Positions 41,390 through 50,482 of a stretch of 64,000 nt of DNA are shown here, piece after piece. A model generated the notes under the pieces. It searched no databases. It was not told the DNA's origin and saw only the letters and a program-made list of their open reading frames with translations. This DNA comes from Afifellaceae bacterium (GTDB lineage Bacteria; Pseudomonadota; Alphaproteobacteria; Rhizobiales; Afifellaceae), in contig JANQKG010000001.1 in the NCBI GenBank assembly GCA_028281235.1, positions 1 to 64,000 on the forward strand. Direction: 5' to 3'. The translations under genes and the position numbers were made by a program. Positions within the stretch are counted from its first letter, which is position 1, and each line of letters begins with the position of its first letter.

Positions 41390-42190
41390 CTAACGCGCGT
41401 TCTCCAGAATAAGACGGGCCGCGGCGTCAGGGATTTCATACGGCAGCATGTGGCCGACATCCTCGAAAATATGCACGCCGATATGGCCCGGCAGCCGATG
41501 CGCCTGGCGCGTCGGCAGCACGCGATCCTGCGTGCCCCAGATGACCTTGGTCGGCATGGTCAGCCGCTTCAGCTCCTCGCGGGGGATCAGCTTCTGCGAC
41601 CCGTCCTCAAAGAACGTCTCGACGATCTCCAGAAGTGCGGCCGTCGCCCCGTCGGCCTGGCGTGTGCGCGCCATCTCGGCGGCGAGCGTTTCCGGCACTG
41701 GGCGGTTCCACCCAAAGAATTGCTCCAAGAGCAACGCGAGGTCGGCTTCGTCGCGCGCAGCCGCATAGCGGCGGAGCAGGCGGTGATTGATCTCACTGCC
41801 AAATCCGCCGGGCGCCAGCAATGTGAGGGAGGCCGTGCGCGCCGGGTCACGCAGCGCCGCTAGCGCGGCCGCCGCACCGCCCATGGAATGGCCGACCAGA
41901 TGCGCATAGGAAATGCCGCGTCGGGCAAGCGCGGCCAGAACCGCTCGGGCTGCGACACCGGCGCCGCCCGGCCGGCAGCCAAGCGACCCGCCGTGACCCG
42001 GCAGGTCGAACGCCAAGATGCGCTGCGCGCCGAGCCGCTCGATAATCGCGTCCCAGGCGGCATGCGTCCCGCCGAAGCCATGCAGGAGCACGAGCGGCAC
42101 ATCGCCGGCGCCGCGCTCCGCGGCGAACAACTCAGGCTCGTCCGTCAATCCCCCACCGCCCGGCGCGTCGTCCATCGGTCGCTTTATCAA
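41390..42190 (-). CDS. Alpha/beta-fold hydrolase
   Basis: A 266-residue hydrolase. The oxyanion strand is LVLLHGFGGTHAAW, the nucleophile elbow is GHSMGG, and the catalytic Asp and His are in WGTQDRVLP and EDVGHMLPYE. It resembles the dihydrolipoamide-acetyltransferase-like and acyl-CoA-free esterase branch. Substrate unknown. An N-terminal extension rich in Gly and Pro (residues 1-20) may not be translated; MDDAPGGGG is the next start. Confidence 0.87.
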   Translation of the reverse strand: MIKRPMDDAPGGGGLTDEPELFAAERGAGDVPLVLLHGFGGTHAAWDAIIERLGAQRILAFDLPGHGGSLGCRPGGAGVAARAVLAALARRGISYAHLVGHSMGGAAAALAALRDPARTASLTLLAPGGFGSEINHRLLRRYAAARDEADLALLLEQFFGWNRPVPETLAAEMARTRQADGATAALLEIVETFFEDGSQKLIPREELKRLTMPTKVIWGTQDRVLPTRQAHRLPGHIGVHIFEDVGHMLPYEIPDAAARLILENAR

Positions 42191-42240
42191 CCGGGGCTTA
42201 CCACCTTAGGCGGCCCACGTCATTCGGTGTGCGAAGCCAC

Positions 42241-42657
42241 TCAGTTCTGCAGGATGATGCGTGTGTTCCGTGGCCCGTTGCGCCGCACCAGATTGTAGAG
42301 CGTCCTGGCGTTCTTCGGATGCAGGCGGACGCAGCCATGCGAGGCGGGACGGCCGAGATTCTTGATGTGCGGCGTGCCGTGGATGGCGTAGCCGCCGTGG
42401 AAGAAGATGGAATGCGGCATCGGCGCCATATCGTATTTTCGCGAGTACCACATCTTGTGCATGCGGGTCGGCCGAAACGTGCCGCGTGGTGTCCGGTACG
42501 GCTTGCGACCGGTCGAAACCCTCCAGGAATAAAGGACGTTGCCGTTCTGCGAGACCGTCATGGTCTGCTTGGAGATATCGATGCGGGCAACAACACCCGC
42601 AGACGCACTTCCGGCTGCAAACGCAAAGACCAGCACAATCAACGCAAACAGACGCAT
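42241..42657 (-). CDS. L,D-transpeptidase (YkuD domain), secreted
   Basis: A 138-residue cell-wall enzyme that cross-links peptidoglycan or anchors proteins to it. Residues 1-20 form a signal peptide (LIVLVFAFAAGSASA). The YkuD core holds HGGYAIHGTPHIKNLGRPAS followed by HGCVRL, with the catalytic Cys. Only the catalytic domain is present, without LysM or PG-binding repeats. Stands alone; a long repeat region follows upstream. Confidence 0.92.
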   Translation of the reverse strand: MRLFALIVLVFAFAAGSASAGVVARIDISKQTMTVSQNGNVLYSWRVSTGRKPYRTPRGTFRPTRMHKMWYSRKYDMAPMPHSIFFHGGYAIHGTPHIKNLGRPASHGCVRLHPKNARTLYNLVRRNGPRNTRIILQN

Positions 42658-42914
42658 GACACTACCCCCTCAGATTGAGGCGAGGCTACCTGTCAAGCAC
42701 CTGTCGGACAATCCCCAAATGCTGGAGAAGAACCTGGCGGCCATCACATTGTCGGGATCGTGACACAAAGCCGCCGCAAAGGCTGAACGAGACCTTGTCC
42801 TATTCTTGCCTAGCGGTGCGCTCTGTTTAGCCTCGTTCTCTTTCAGCCAGATGGAGCTAAGCGCAATACGGGGAGCCTCGCCGGCCGGTGAGCCCCCGCT
42901 TCGGTCAAGCCTCG

Positions 42915-43032
42915 CGTTTGTCATCCCGGTTCGGCCGACAGGCCGAGACCGGGACCCATGAACACCCACGGTGACTTGGTGGCTATGGGTCCCGCACAGC
43001 GTCGCTGCGCGCCGCTTGCGGGATGACAAACG
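42915..43032. repeat. Long palindromic repeat (family C), copy 4
   Basis: CGTTTGTCATCCCGG at the left is mirrored by GCGGGATGACAAACG at the right. The centre has CGGGACCCATG...CTATGGGTCCCG arms. Just left, about 42850-42880, a single arm of the TAGCCCGGAT-type unit (GATGGAGCTAAGCGCAATACG) lies alone. The whole 412-bp gap between the L,D-transpeptidase and the TadG-like gene holds no other gene. Confidence 0.7.
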
Positions 43033-43069
43033 ATATGAAGGTGCGCAGCAGCAACACGGCCCGCACCGA

Positions 43070-44797
43070 TCACATCGCGAGGTGGATCTCGGAGAGGTCC
43101 TCGCCGATCGTCTGGAAGATGTCGTCAAGCTCCTGGCTGTTCGGCGCGTCGAAGTAGAGCGGATTGCCGTCAGTGTCCTTGCTGGCGCAATTGCGCATCA
43201 AGGTCTTCGTGGACTCGCCGATGGAGCCGAAGGTGATGGTGTAAAGGCGGATGCCTCCGTCCTTGGCGTTGGTGCAGAGCGTCGACGTCTTGCCGTCAAG
43301 GTTCGTCTTGGCGATCGATTCCGACGGATCGGAGTTGACGTTCAAATTCTGCAGCCGCCGGCGGACCTTGTTGCCGCTACCAATGTTCAAGTTCACGGCC
43401 GTGCCCGGATAATTGTAGGCGGAGAAGGTGCCTTTGTTCCAGTTGTCGGAATCGGTGATCGAGATCGACGGGGAGTTCTCGCCGTCCGTCAAAAGCACGA
43501 TGGCCTTGACGGTCTTCGCGTAATCCTCGTCCTCCGGGCCGATGCCTTCCGTATAGGGCGCGTTGGGCGACAGGACGTGCCAACCCCAGGCCAGGCCAAC
43601 AGGAATGAAGGTGCCGGTGGCGCCCTGCGACTGCATGGCGTTGATGGCGTTGAGAATCGTCGTCTCATTGGTAGTCAACGGTGTCAGCGGGCGCGGGCAG
43701 CCGCGGTTCGGGCCGTAGGAATACGGATAGGTCGTATCCTTCTTGCCGCTGTGCCAGTTGACCTGGCTCGGGCTCGACTTGCTGTACTTCTTGAGGTTCC
43801 GCTGCCGCTGGTCCCAATTCCCCGACTTCTCATCTTCGAGATAGTTGTTCCAGGCGTCATAATAATCCGGCTCGTCCGGCCAGAACATTGGGACGAAGAG
43901 GGTGTTGGGAATGCTCGCCGTCGGCGCGGTGTCGAGAACATCGTAGGGCTCAGCACGCATCTCTACGCAGCCGGCCCACGAAACGCCGAGTTTCTCATAG
44001 AACCAGCGCGGGCCAAGGCGCCGCTTGACGCCGCTGAACTTCTTCTTGTTGAAGTTGATGCCGGTATAATAAGGCTGCGTGGAATCGTCGGTGGTCGATT
44101 CATCGGACCATTCGATCCACGACGGCGGATTGGTTGAGCTCACATTGACGTTGACCGATCCCTCAAAGGGCACCAGCGCGACCTTGAGCTTGTCATCGCC
44201 GCCGCTTTCGTTCATCTCGTCCATGAGATCTTCGACAAGCGTCTTGGCGGCGCATTTCAGTCCCGCCATGCGGGTGCTGCCGGTTCCACAGGGATTGGAG
44301 CCGGCCGACCAAGCCATAGAGCCGGTGTTGTCGAAGACCAGCGCCAACTCAACCTGATTAGAGCCGCGAACCACCTCCGACACGATGTCCATGTCCATCG
44401 ACATGATGCCCTCGCCCGTCGGGGCGAAATAGCCCAGCGGCAGGAAGATCGTCTTCATGGCGCCGTCGGCGGAGACGATGTAGCCCCGGGTAGTGAGTTC
44501 GACATCGAAATCCTGAACCGTGAATTCGTTGTCACCGACCGGGAACGACGTCACGTAGTTCCGAACGAAGGTCGTCGCCTGCTCCTCGTTGTAGCCCTCG
44601 CCCTGCCTGGCCAGCGCCAGTGCGGCCGCATCAACGGCGTTGGCAAGCTCGGCCTTGTAGCGCGCGTAGCGCGTGATATCGATGGCGCCTCCCATGACGA
44701 GAAGCAGCGGAAGCGCCGACGCCGCGAACAGAATGAAGACGTTGCCGCGTTGGTCGCGTCCCAGATGGGCAATGGCTTTGATCAGCTGGCGTAGCAT
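43070..44797 (-). CDS. TadG-like pilus-associated protein with VWA domain
   Basis: A 575-residue protein. Residues ~14-42 form the TadE/TadG N-terminal helix, RGNVFILFAASALPLLLVMG, that directs it to the membrane. A VWA domain follows from about residue 155, with a MIDAS-like VFDNTGSMAWS and later KAIVLLTDGENSP. Such proteins belong to tight-adherence (Flp pilus) systems, but no other tad gene is visible here. ATG 44797 is preferred over TTG at 44833. Confidence 0.85.
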   Translation of the reverse strand: MLRQLIKAIAHLGRDQRGNVFILFAASALPLLLVMGGAIDITRYARYKAELANAVDAAALALARQGEGYNEEQATTFVRNYVTSFPVGDNEFTVQDFDVELTTRGYIVSADGAMKTIFLPLGYFAPTGEGIMSMDMDIVSEVVRGSNQVELALVFDNTGSMAWSAGSNPCGTGSTRMAGLKCAAKTLVEDLMDEMNESGGDDKLKVALVPFEGSVNVNVSSTNPPSWIEWSDESTTDDSTQPYYTGINFNKKKFSGVKRRLGPRWFYEKLGVSWAGCVEMRAEPYDVLDTAPTASIPNTLFVPMFWPDEPDYYDAWNNYLEDEKSGNWDQRQRNLKKYSKSSPSQVNWHSGKKDTTYPYSYGPNRGCPRPLTPLTTNETTILNAINAMQSQGATGTFIPVGLAWGWHVLSPNAPYTEGIGPEDEDYAKTVKAIVLLTDGENSPSISITDSDNWNKGTFSAYNYPGTAVNLNIGSGNKVRRRLQNLNVNSDPSESIAKTNLDGKTSTLCTNAKDGGIRLYTITFGSIGESTKTLMRNCASKDTDGNPLYFDAPNSQELDDIFQTIGEDLSEIHLAM

Positions 44798-44870
44798 CTC
44801 GATCTTCCCGGCAAATGGGTTCACTTTGCACAACGAAATAGAGAAAAAGATCAGTAATACCCCTTACGAA

Positions 44871-44880
44871 TATGGTTAAC
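44871..44880 (-). promoter_or_regulatory. CtrA half-site-like element upstream of tadG-like gene
   Basis: GTTAACCATA on the minus strand, 75 bp upstream of the TadG-like ATG, contains the TTAACCAT half-site of the cell-cycle regulator CtrA, which controls pilus genes in alphaproteobacteria. A single short match can occur by chance. The 350-bp gap (44798-45147) holds nothing else clear beyond this and the MFS gene leader. Confidence 0.3.
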
Positions 44881-45147
44881 GGGCCGAAGGATAAAGATTT
44901 CCTTAAACGCAGGACCTAGGCACAGCTTTCTGCGCGCCTACGGCAAACGCAGAGCAACGCCCCAGCCCCCGCGGCCGGCGCGCCTCCGGACGGCGTGGTT
45001 CGATGCCGACCGGTTAGCCAGCGGTTGATTGGAACCGCAAATAATCGCAAGAAATGCCGCGCGCCGCGTTAACTTCCGTCAGCTCCAGACCCTAAAGATG
45101 CGAGAGTGTGTCGTGTTCGTTGAATCTCCCAACACGTGCACTCTCTG

Positions 45148-46341
45148 ATGGAGCACGGCCTTGCCGGAGAACCGGTGCCTCCTTCTCAGGATCACGCCTC
45201 AGACGTCGTGCGGCGCGCCCGCTGGGCCACGGCCACTATCTTCCTGATCAACGGAGCGGTCCTCGGCACCTGGGCGGCGCATATCCCCCTGGTGGAGGCG
45301 CGGCTCGGCATCTCGCACGCCACGCTGGGGATCGCGCTCCTGTTCATGGCGGCAGGCGCGCTGATCGCCATGCCGCTGACGGGCGGCGGCATCGCCCGAT
45401 TTGGCAGCGCGGCAATAATCCGCGCCGCCACCATCGTGCTTTTGGTCGCCCTTCCCTTCCCTCTCATCGCCCCCCATCCGGCGCTCCTGATGGCGGCGCT
45501 GTTCCTGCTGGGGGCGGCCAACGGCGTGCTGGACGTCTCAATGAACGCACATGGCGTGATGGTGGAACGGCGGCTTGGCCGCGCCGTCATGTCGTCGCTG
45601 CACGGCATGTGGAGCTTGGGCGGCCTGGCAGGCGCGGGATTGGCGGCCATCCTTTTGCCGGTGGTTGCGCCGCTCATGCAGGTCTTCGCAATGCTGGCCC
45701 TGGCGGCGACTGCAGCTCTGGTGGCGCTCGCCTTCCTGCTTCCCTCAAGCGATGACGGCCAGGCCGGTGGGGTGACGTTCGCTTTGCCGAGCCGCGCCAC
45801 GCTCGGGCTCGGCATCTTGTGCTTCTTGTGCATGAGCAGCGAGGGCGCGGTACTTGATTGGGGAGCGCTGCATCTGGCGAGCAGCTTTCAGCACGGCGCC
45901 GGATTTGCGGCGACCGGATTTGCCGTGTTCTCCGCCGCCATGGCGGCCGCCCGTTTTGCCGGCGACCGCATGCGCGGCGTGTTTGGCGCGGTGGCGCTGG
46001 TGCGCGGAAGCGGGTTTCTGGCGGCGGCGGGGATGGTCGTGGTGCTGACCGTGCCGGCGCCGGCGATCGCGGTCGCGGGCTTTGCGCTGGTCGGCCTTGG
46101 ATTGGCGAACCTCGTTCCGGTCTTCTTCGGCGTGGCGGGGCGGATCACATCTCAGCAGGCCGGGGGCGCCATCGCTGCAGTCGCGACGCTTGGCTATACG
46201 GGATTTCTGCTCGGCCCCCCCGTCATCGGGTTCGTGGCCGACGCGGCCGGGCTTAGCCGCGCGCTGGGGCTGATCGTGCTTGCCTGCGTGGCGATCGCGC
46301 TCTCCGCCGGCGTCGTGCGCGGGCCCGGCAATCAAGGCTGA
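45148..46341 (+). CDS. MFS transporter
   Basis: A 397-residue permease with about 12 hydrophobic helices. Recognisable MFS features are AAGALIAMPLTGGGIARFGS (loop 2-3 region) and LFLLGAANGVLDVSMNAHGVMVE, the latter typical of the YbjJ/FucP-like group, whose members include sugar and drug transporters. Substrate unknown. ATG 45148 is preferred; GTG at 45136 would add four residues. Stands alone, divergent from the TadG-like gene. Confidence 0.88.
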   Translation: MEHGLAGEPVPPSQDHASDVVRRARWATATIFLINGAVLGTWAAHIPLVEARLGISHATLGIALLFMAAGALIAMPLTGGGIARFGSAAIIRAATIVLLVALPFPLIAPHPALLMAALFLLGAANGVLDVSMNAHGVMVERRLGRAVMSSLHGMWSLGGLAGAGLAAILLPVVAPLMQVFAMLALAATAALVALAFLLPSSDDGQAGGVTFALPSRATLGLGILCFLCMSSEGAVLDWGALHLASSFQHGAGFAATGFAVFSAAMAAARFAGDRMRGVFGAVALVRGSGFLAAAGMVVVLTVPAPAIAVAGFALVGLGLANLVPVFFGVAGRITSQQAGGAIAAVATLGYTGFLLGPPVIGFVADAAGLSRALGLIVLACVAIALSAGVVRGPGNQG

Positions 46342-46447
46342 CGGCCGGCTCCGGAAGAAGGCCGCACTGCGTCCGGCCCTTTACCATCATGGCAGGAAGC
46401 GCTGACGGGACGACCCGTCGGCCGCCCGCAGCGGCCAGGCTGAGCCT

Positions 46448-46750
46448 TTATTCGGCCGCTTCGCTGTCGCTCTCGCCCTTTTTGCGCTTGTCGGGCGCCT
46501 CGATTTCGCGTCCGCCAAGGCCCTTGAGGGGCGGGAGCTTGTTCACACCGCTGGAATCGTAGGTCGTGATCTCCAGATCGCCCTCCGCTGCCCGCAATGC
46601 GCGAAGAAAAATGTCAAGCTCCATCAACGTCATCCGCAGATAGGCTTCCGACGCTTGGCGCTTCTTGCTCTCATCCAGCACGGAGAGCGAAAAACCCATC
46701 CGTTCGAGATCGAAGTCCCGGATCTCAATCCCGAGATTGAGGTTGCTCAT
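46448..46750 (-). CDS. Small conserved hypothetical protein
   Basis: A 100-residue soluble protein beginning MSNLNLGIEIRDFDLERMGF and ending in a charged tail of Lys, Glu and Ser (KRKKGESDSEAAE). ATG 46750 follows GGGGAG by 8 bases. No domain is recognised. The central LDESKKRQASEAYLRMTLME suggests an amphipathic helix. It stands alone between the MFS gene and a secreted protein gene. Confidence 0.65.
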   Translation of the reverse strand: MSNLNLGIEIRDFDLERMGFSLSVLDESKKRQASEAYLRMTLMELDIFLRALRAAEGDLEITTYDSSGVNKLPPLKGLGGREIEAPDKRKKGESDSEAAE

Positions 46751-46957
46751 ATTCGCCACTCCCCTGCTACTCGCCGACCCGTTGCGCTATTCACATGTCA
46801 CCAATGATCATCCACCGAGCGGCGGTTCCACACAAGAGCCATTTGTTGGTGAAAGCACGCCGCGCGGCCAGCCTGCCCGCATCGGCATCCTAATCCTGCC
46901 AGACAGGTTGGCTACGGGTGAAAGAAGTCGATAAGATGACACGCCTCTGGAGGCCGC

Positions 46958-47311
46958 ATGTTCATCCGCACCGCGCTTCTGGTGCTCGCTTTTTCGGCGG
47001 GAGTCGGCGCTTGCGCGGCCGCCACCTTTGCCGACGCAGCCCGCCTGCTCGACGGGGCGTGGCATGGCGACGCGTTTGTCCTGAGGATCGATGCGGAGCG
47101 CGCGCAGGCGAGCCTGGCAGCCGATCGCCCGTTCGAGTGGGAGCGCTTCATCATCAAGGATATCCAGGGCGATGCCGTCATCTTCGCCATCGGGGCGGAG
47201 CTTTTTGAGGCGAAGATCGGGGCTGAGACCCTCACGCTCACCAGCACCAGTTTTCGCGGCGCGCGTGTTCTTTTCCGTGACACAACGCTGCGCGGAACGG
47301 CCTCGGACTAG
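46958..47311 (+). CDS. Small secreted protein
   Basis: A 117-residue protein with an N-terminal export signal (LLVLAFSAGVGACAAATFA). VGAC could serve as a lipobox, or cleavage may occur after AAA. The mature part has short beta-like blocks, GAWHGDAFVLRIDAER, ending FRGARVLFRDTTL. GGAGG lies 4 bases before the ATG. No family recognised; the fold could be a small beta-barrel. Confidence 0.6.
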   Translation: MFIRTALLVLAFSAGVGACAAATFADAARLLDGAWHGDAFVLRIDAERAQASLAADRPFEWERFIIKDIQGDAVIFAIGAELFEAKIGAETLTLTSTSFRGARVLFRDTTLRGTASD

Positions 47312-47461
47312 GCGTTCGAGGCGGCGGAAGGGCGACAATGGGACAAAATGCCTGCCGACGGCTTGAGCAGGGAGGCGGGCCACGCCAATGTGCCGGGCCG
47401 GTCGGAGCGTCGGGCGGGATAGCCCGGCCGGCTTCTCGATATCGGAACTTTAGGACGCGCA

Positions 47462-47980
47462 GTGCAGGACGCTGAAGACGATCGCGGCGATCGCGTGAAC
47501 GATGCGGGGTTGGCTCCGGCGCGGAAGGCGGGGCCTGAAGCGCGGGCAGCGCTGTCGATCGAGATCTCTCGCTTAGTAGCGCGCGTGCTTGCCGGCGATA
47601 CGATCGATCGACAGGCGGAGGCAGATAAGCTGGCGCGGCAATTCCCCGATGCCGGGATGTCCGGCGTGATGGTCGCTCAGGCTATCGATAGTGCGGCGGG
47701 AATGGTGGGCATGATGCGTCAGGACGGCGCCGCTGAGATCGAGGCGGAGGCGGACGCCCCGAAGGCGCTCGGCGACGAGGTTGCGATGCCGCAGGTCCAG
47801 TTGCTCCCCGACGCGGTCGCGCCCGTCCCTGAGGATGTCGCCGCGGACGGGCATGGCGTGCCTTCAAGCGGTGGCGGGGAGCCCTCAGAACCTGCAATCA
47901 ACACGGATTCAGGCGGTGCGATCACGCGCAGCGTCGCGGCAGCCGTCAAGCGGGCTCTGTTCGGTGGCCGGTGGCGCTGA
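47462..47980 (+). CDS. Hypothetical protein, low-complexity C-terminal half
   Basis: A 172-residue frame from GTG 47462. The N-terminal half has a helical segment, ISRLVARVLAGDTIDRQAEAD. The C-terminal half is Asp-, Pro- and Ala-rich and ends AVKRALFGGRWR. No domain recognised. Support is the open frame and a weak AGGA upstream, so it might not be a gene or might start later. Confidence 0.45.
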   Translation: MQDAEDDRGDRVNDAGLAPARKAGPEARAALSIEISRLVARVLAGDTIDRQAEADKLARQFPDAGMSGVMVAQAIDSAAGMVGMMRQDGAAEIEAEADAPKALGDEVAMPQVQLLPDAVAPVPEDVAADGHGVPSSGGGEPSEPAINTDSGGAITRSVAAAVKRALFGGRWR

Positions 47981-48049
47981 AAGCAAGCGGCTTCGCGACA
48001 AGCGGAATTCAGCGGTCAGGCGACGCTCGGAAACAAAGGAGAAGTGGGA

Positions 48050-48808
48050 ATGCTCAACGATCTGGCGGGTAGGCGCGTCGTCATCACGGGGGGAAGCACC
48101 GGTATCGGCGCGGCGGCGGCCAAGGCGCTGGCGGCATCGGGTGCGGCGATCGCGCTCCACTACAATGCCAGCGAGCGCGATGCAGCCGATGTTGCGGCGG
48201 CGATCGGCGAGGCCGGCGGCACGTGCCACCTCGTTCGCGGTGATCTTCTGCAACGCGATGAGGCGCCGCGCATCGTAAAGGAGGCTGCTGAGGCGCTCGG
48301 TGGAATCGATGTCCTCATCAACAATGCCGGCTCGCTGATCAAGCGCACGCCGTTTGAGGACTTGCAGGACGATCTCGTCGACAAGGTCTTCGACCTCAAC
48401 GTGCGCGCCGTGATCAAGGCGATCCAGGCGGCGCTGCCTTATCTGGAGATGGCGCACGGCTCCATCATCAATGTCGGCTCAATCGCCGGAATCGGCGGTG
48501 GCGGACCGGGGGCTGCCGTCTACGGCGCGTCCAAGGGCTTTATCCATAATCTCACCCGGCACCTCGCCCGCCTCTATGCGGAGAAGGGCATCCGCGTGAA
48601 CGCAGTGGCCCCGGGCGTGATCGACACGCCGTTCCACGCCGCGACCGCGCCGGAGATGAAGGAAGCGATGCGCGCAACCATACCGATGGGCCGGCTGGGC
48701 GTGGCAGAGGATTGCGCCGGCACGTTCCTCTTCCTCGCCTCCGACCAGATGAGCGGCTACGTGACGGGCCAGACCATCCACGTGAATGGCGGGCAGTTGA
48801 TGGCGTAG
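48050..48808 (+). CDS. Short-chain dehydrogenase/reductase (FabG-like)
   Basis: A 252-residue classical SDR. The cofactor loop is TGGSTGIGAAAA, NNAG follows (LINNAGS), and the active site is the GSIAG Ser with YGASK (Tyr and Lys). The end, GQTIHVNGGQLM, is typical of FabG-like oxidoreductases. AGGAG lies 8 bases before ATG 48050; the frame also allows GTG 48044. It is not in a fatty-acid operon, so the substrate is open. Confidence 0.92.
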   Translation: MLNDLAGRRVVITGGSTGIGAAAAKALAASGAAIALHYNASERDAADVAAAIGEAGGTCHLVRGDLLQRDEAPRIVKEAAEALGGIDVLINNAGSLIKRTPFEDLQDDLVDKVFDLNVRAVIKAIQAALPYLEMAHGSIINVGSIAGIGGGGPGAAVYGASKGFIHNLTRHLARLYAEKGIRVNAVAPGVIDTPFHAATAPEMKEAMRATIPMGRLGVAEDCAGTFLFLASDQMSGYVTGQTIHVNGGQLMA

Positions 48809-48818
48809 GCGGCGCAGA

Positions 48819-49790
48819 TCAGCCGCGCCCGTGCGGCGCGTCCCAGTCGATTCCCACCGGCCCGGCCGGCACGATGCCGAGCGGATTGCGCAGCGCGCTT
48901 CGCGAATGATAGCCGTGTCTGTAGACGTCGAACTTCACCGTCTCCCTGACGCCAGGCATCTGGTAGATCGCGCGCGCATAAGGCCACAGATGCGCATAGT
49001 CGATCAGCCGGCGGATGTTGCACTTGAAGGCGGAATGATAGGCGACGTCAAAGCGTGCCAATGTCGGGAAGAGACGCAGGTCCGCCTCAGTAAAGTGCTC
49101 GCCGGCAAGGTAGCGCGACGTGCCGAGATGCGCGTCGATGGCATCGAGCGTTTCGAAGACGTCACGCACCGCCGCATCGTAGGCGTCTTGCGTGCGCGCG
49201 AAGCCGGCGCGGTAGACGCCGTTATTGACGCTCTGATAGATGCGCGCATTCCAACCCTCAATCGCCTCGGCGCGACTTGCCGGATAGAGGTCCGGCCCGC
49301 TCGCGCCCGCCCCGGCGAAGGCACTGTTGAAGATACGTACGATGTCGGCGGATTCGTTTGAGACGGCACGCCCCGTCTTCGTGTCGACGACGAGCGGTAC
49401 GGTCACGCGCCCGGTATAGTTCTCGGCGCTCCGCGCATAGACTTCGTGAAGTGCTGCGGCGCCGTGAAGCTTGTCGGCGAACGCGCCTTCGGCGTCGAAG
49501 ACCCATCCCTGGTCGGTGCGCTGCGGCCGCGCGAACGACGCGTCGATAATGTCGTCCAGCCCCTTGAGCCGGCGTGCCAGCAAGGCGCGGTGCGCCCACG
49601 GGCAGTTCCACGCTGCATAAAGGTGATACCGACCGGGCACAGCGGCAAAGCCACCCTCGCCTGTCGGGCCGGCGCCGCCGTCCGGCGTCAACCAGTTGCG
49701 CACCACGCTTGGCGCACGCCGGAAGGCACCGTCGCGGCTCTCCTGGGGCGGTTCCTCCGCAAAATAGACGCCATCGATCATCGTGCCCAT
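48819..49790 (-). CDS. Glutathionyl-hydroquinone reductase (YqjG/ECM4-like), paralogue 2
   Basis: A 323-residue xi-class glutathione transferase. The catalytic Cys is in WNCPWAHRALL near residue 67. Family blocks GRYHLYAAWNCPWAH, VSNESADIVRIFNSAF and YAHLWPYARAIYQMPGVRETV are complete. It is clearly diverged from the copy at 37396-38394 (NCPWAH against ACPWAH; a shorter C-terminus). It is convergent with the SDR gene. Confidence 0.93.
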   Translation of the reverse strand: MGTMIDGVYFAEEPPQESRDGAFRRAPSVVRNWLTPDGGAGPTGEGGFAAVPGRYHLYAAWNCPWAHRALLARRLKGLDDIIDASFARPQRTDQGWVFDAEGAFADKLHGAAALHEVYARSAENYTGRVTVPLVVDTKTGRAVSNESADIVRIFNSAFAGAGASGPDLYPASRAEAIEGWNARIYQSVNNGVYRAGFARTQDAYDAAVRDVFETLDAIDAHLGTSRYLAGEHFTEADLRLFPTLARFDVAYHSAFKCNIRRLIDYAHLWPYARAIYQMPGVRETVKFDVYRHGYHSRSALRNPLGIVPAGPVGIDWDAPHGRG

Positions 49791-49941
49791 TCGCCAGCCC
49801 TTAAAGGATTGTAGCTAAAGGGTCACGCAACGCCGCGCCGATGCTCGCGTGGCGGACCCTTCACGGCTATCATTTGATCAAGATCAACGCGCCGGCACTC
49901 AAGCTCTCCACCATCGCCGGACGGACAAGCAGGAATGCGAC

Positions 49942-50109
49942 GTGGAACAGGATCCCAAACCGCATTATCCGCTGTCATGCCCGCTCTGCGGCATCGCCAT
50001 GATCGGCGAGAAGACGGAGCCTGAGCAGCCGGATTTCGACCTGCATCGCTGCTTGAGCTGCGGCACGGTTGTGGAAATCCCCGGCCTCCCGCCGTCCGAC
50101 GACGGTTGA
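49942..50109 (+). CDS. Small zinc-ribbon-like protein
   Basis: A 55-residue protein from GTG 49942 with two Cys pairs, CPLCG and CLSCG, about 28 residues apart, the usual spacing of a zinc ribbon. AGGA lies a few bases upstream. The frame opens earlier, at 49849, but that part has no recognisable structure. Between a reductase gene and a repeat cluster. Function unknown. Confidence 0.6.
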   Translation: MEQDPKPHYPLSCPLCGIAMIGEKTEPEQPDFDLHRCLSCGTVVEIPGLPPSDDG

Positions 50110-50118
50110 TCAACAACG

Positions 50119-50180
50119 AACCCTCCCCTTGAGGGTGGGTCGAAATCGGGCGAGCTCCGCGCGCCGTTTTCGGAAACAGG
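50119..50180. repeat. Family D repeat, partial copy
   Basis: AACCCTCCCCTTGAGGGTGG followed by GTCGAAATCGG matches the inverse of the second hairpin at 3482-3547. The second arm is degenerate. First of three different repeats in the 476-bp gap 50110-50585, which has no gene. Confidence 0.6.
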
Positions 50181-50212
50181 CCGTGTTGCCCTCGCGCACA
50201 ATCGTATCGATT

Positions 50213-50372
50213 GTCATCCCGGATGGCGCGCAAGCGCCGGTCCGGGACCTATGGACACCAATCGCGTCGAGGACGCATGGCCGCGAGGCCCTTTGTCCTC
50301 ACCGCCCGTGCTCTTCTCAGCTTCAGTGGCTATGGCTCCCGGTCTCGGCCTTGCGGCCGAACCGGGATGACA
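50213..50372. repeat. Long palindromic repeat (family C), copy 5
   Basis: GTCATCCCGGATGG... at the left is mirrored by ...GAACCGGGATGAC at the right. The centre has GGGACCTATGGACAC and GGCTATGGCTCCCGG facing each other. Same architecture as the copies at 29408-29548 and 42915-43032. Confidence 0.68.
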
Positions 50373-50482
50373 GACCGGTAAGTTGATCGTGTTGGCGCGC
50401 TCGAATTGCGCTTCGCTCCATCCGGTCTACAGAGGGAAGGTTGAGCAGTGCTCGCCGCGTGCACCCGTCTACCTGCGAAAGC

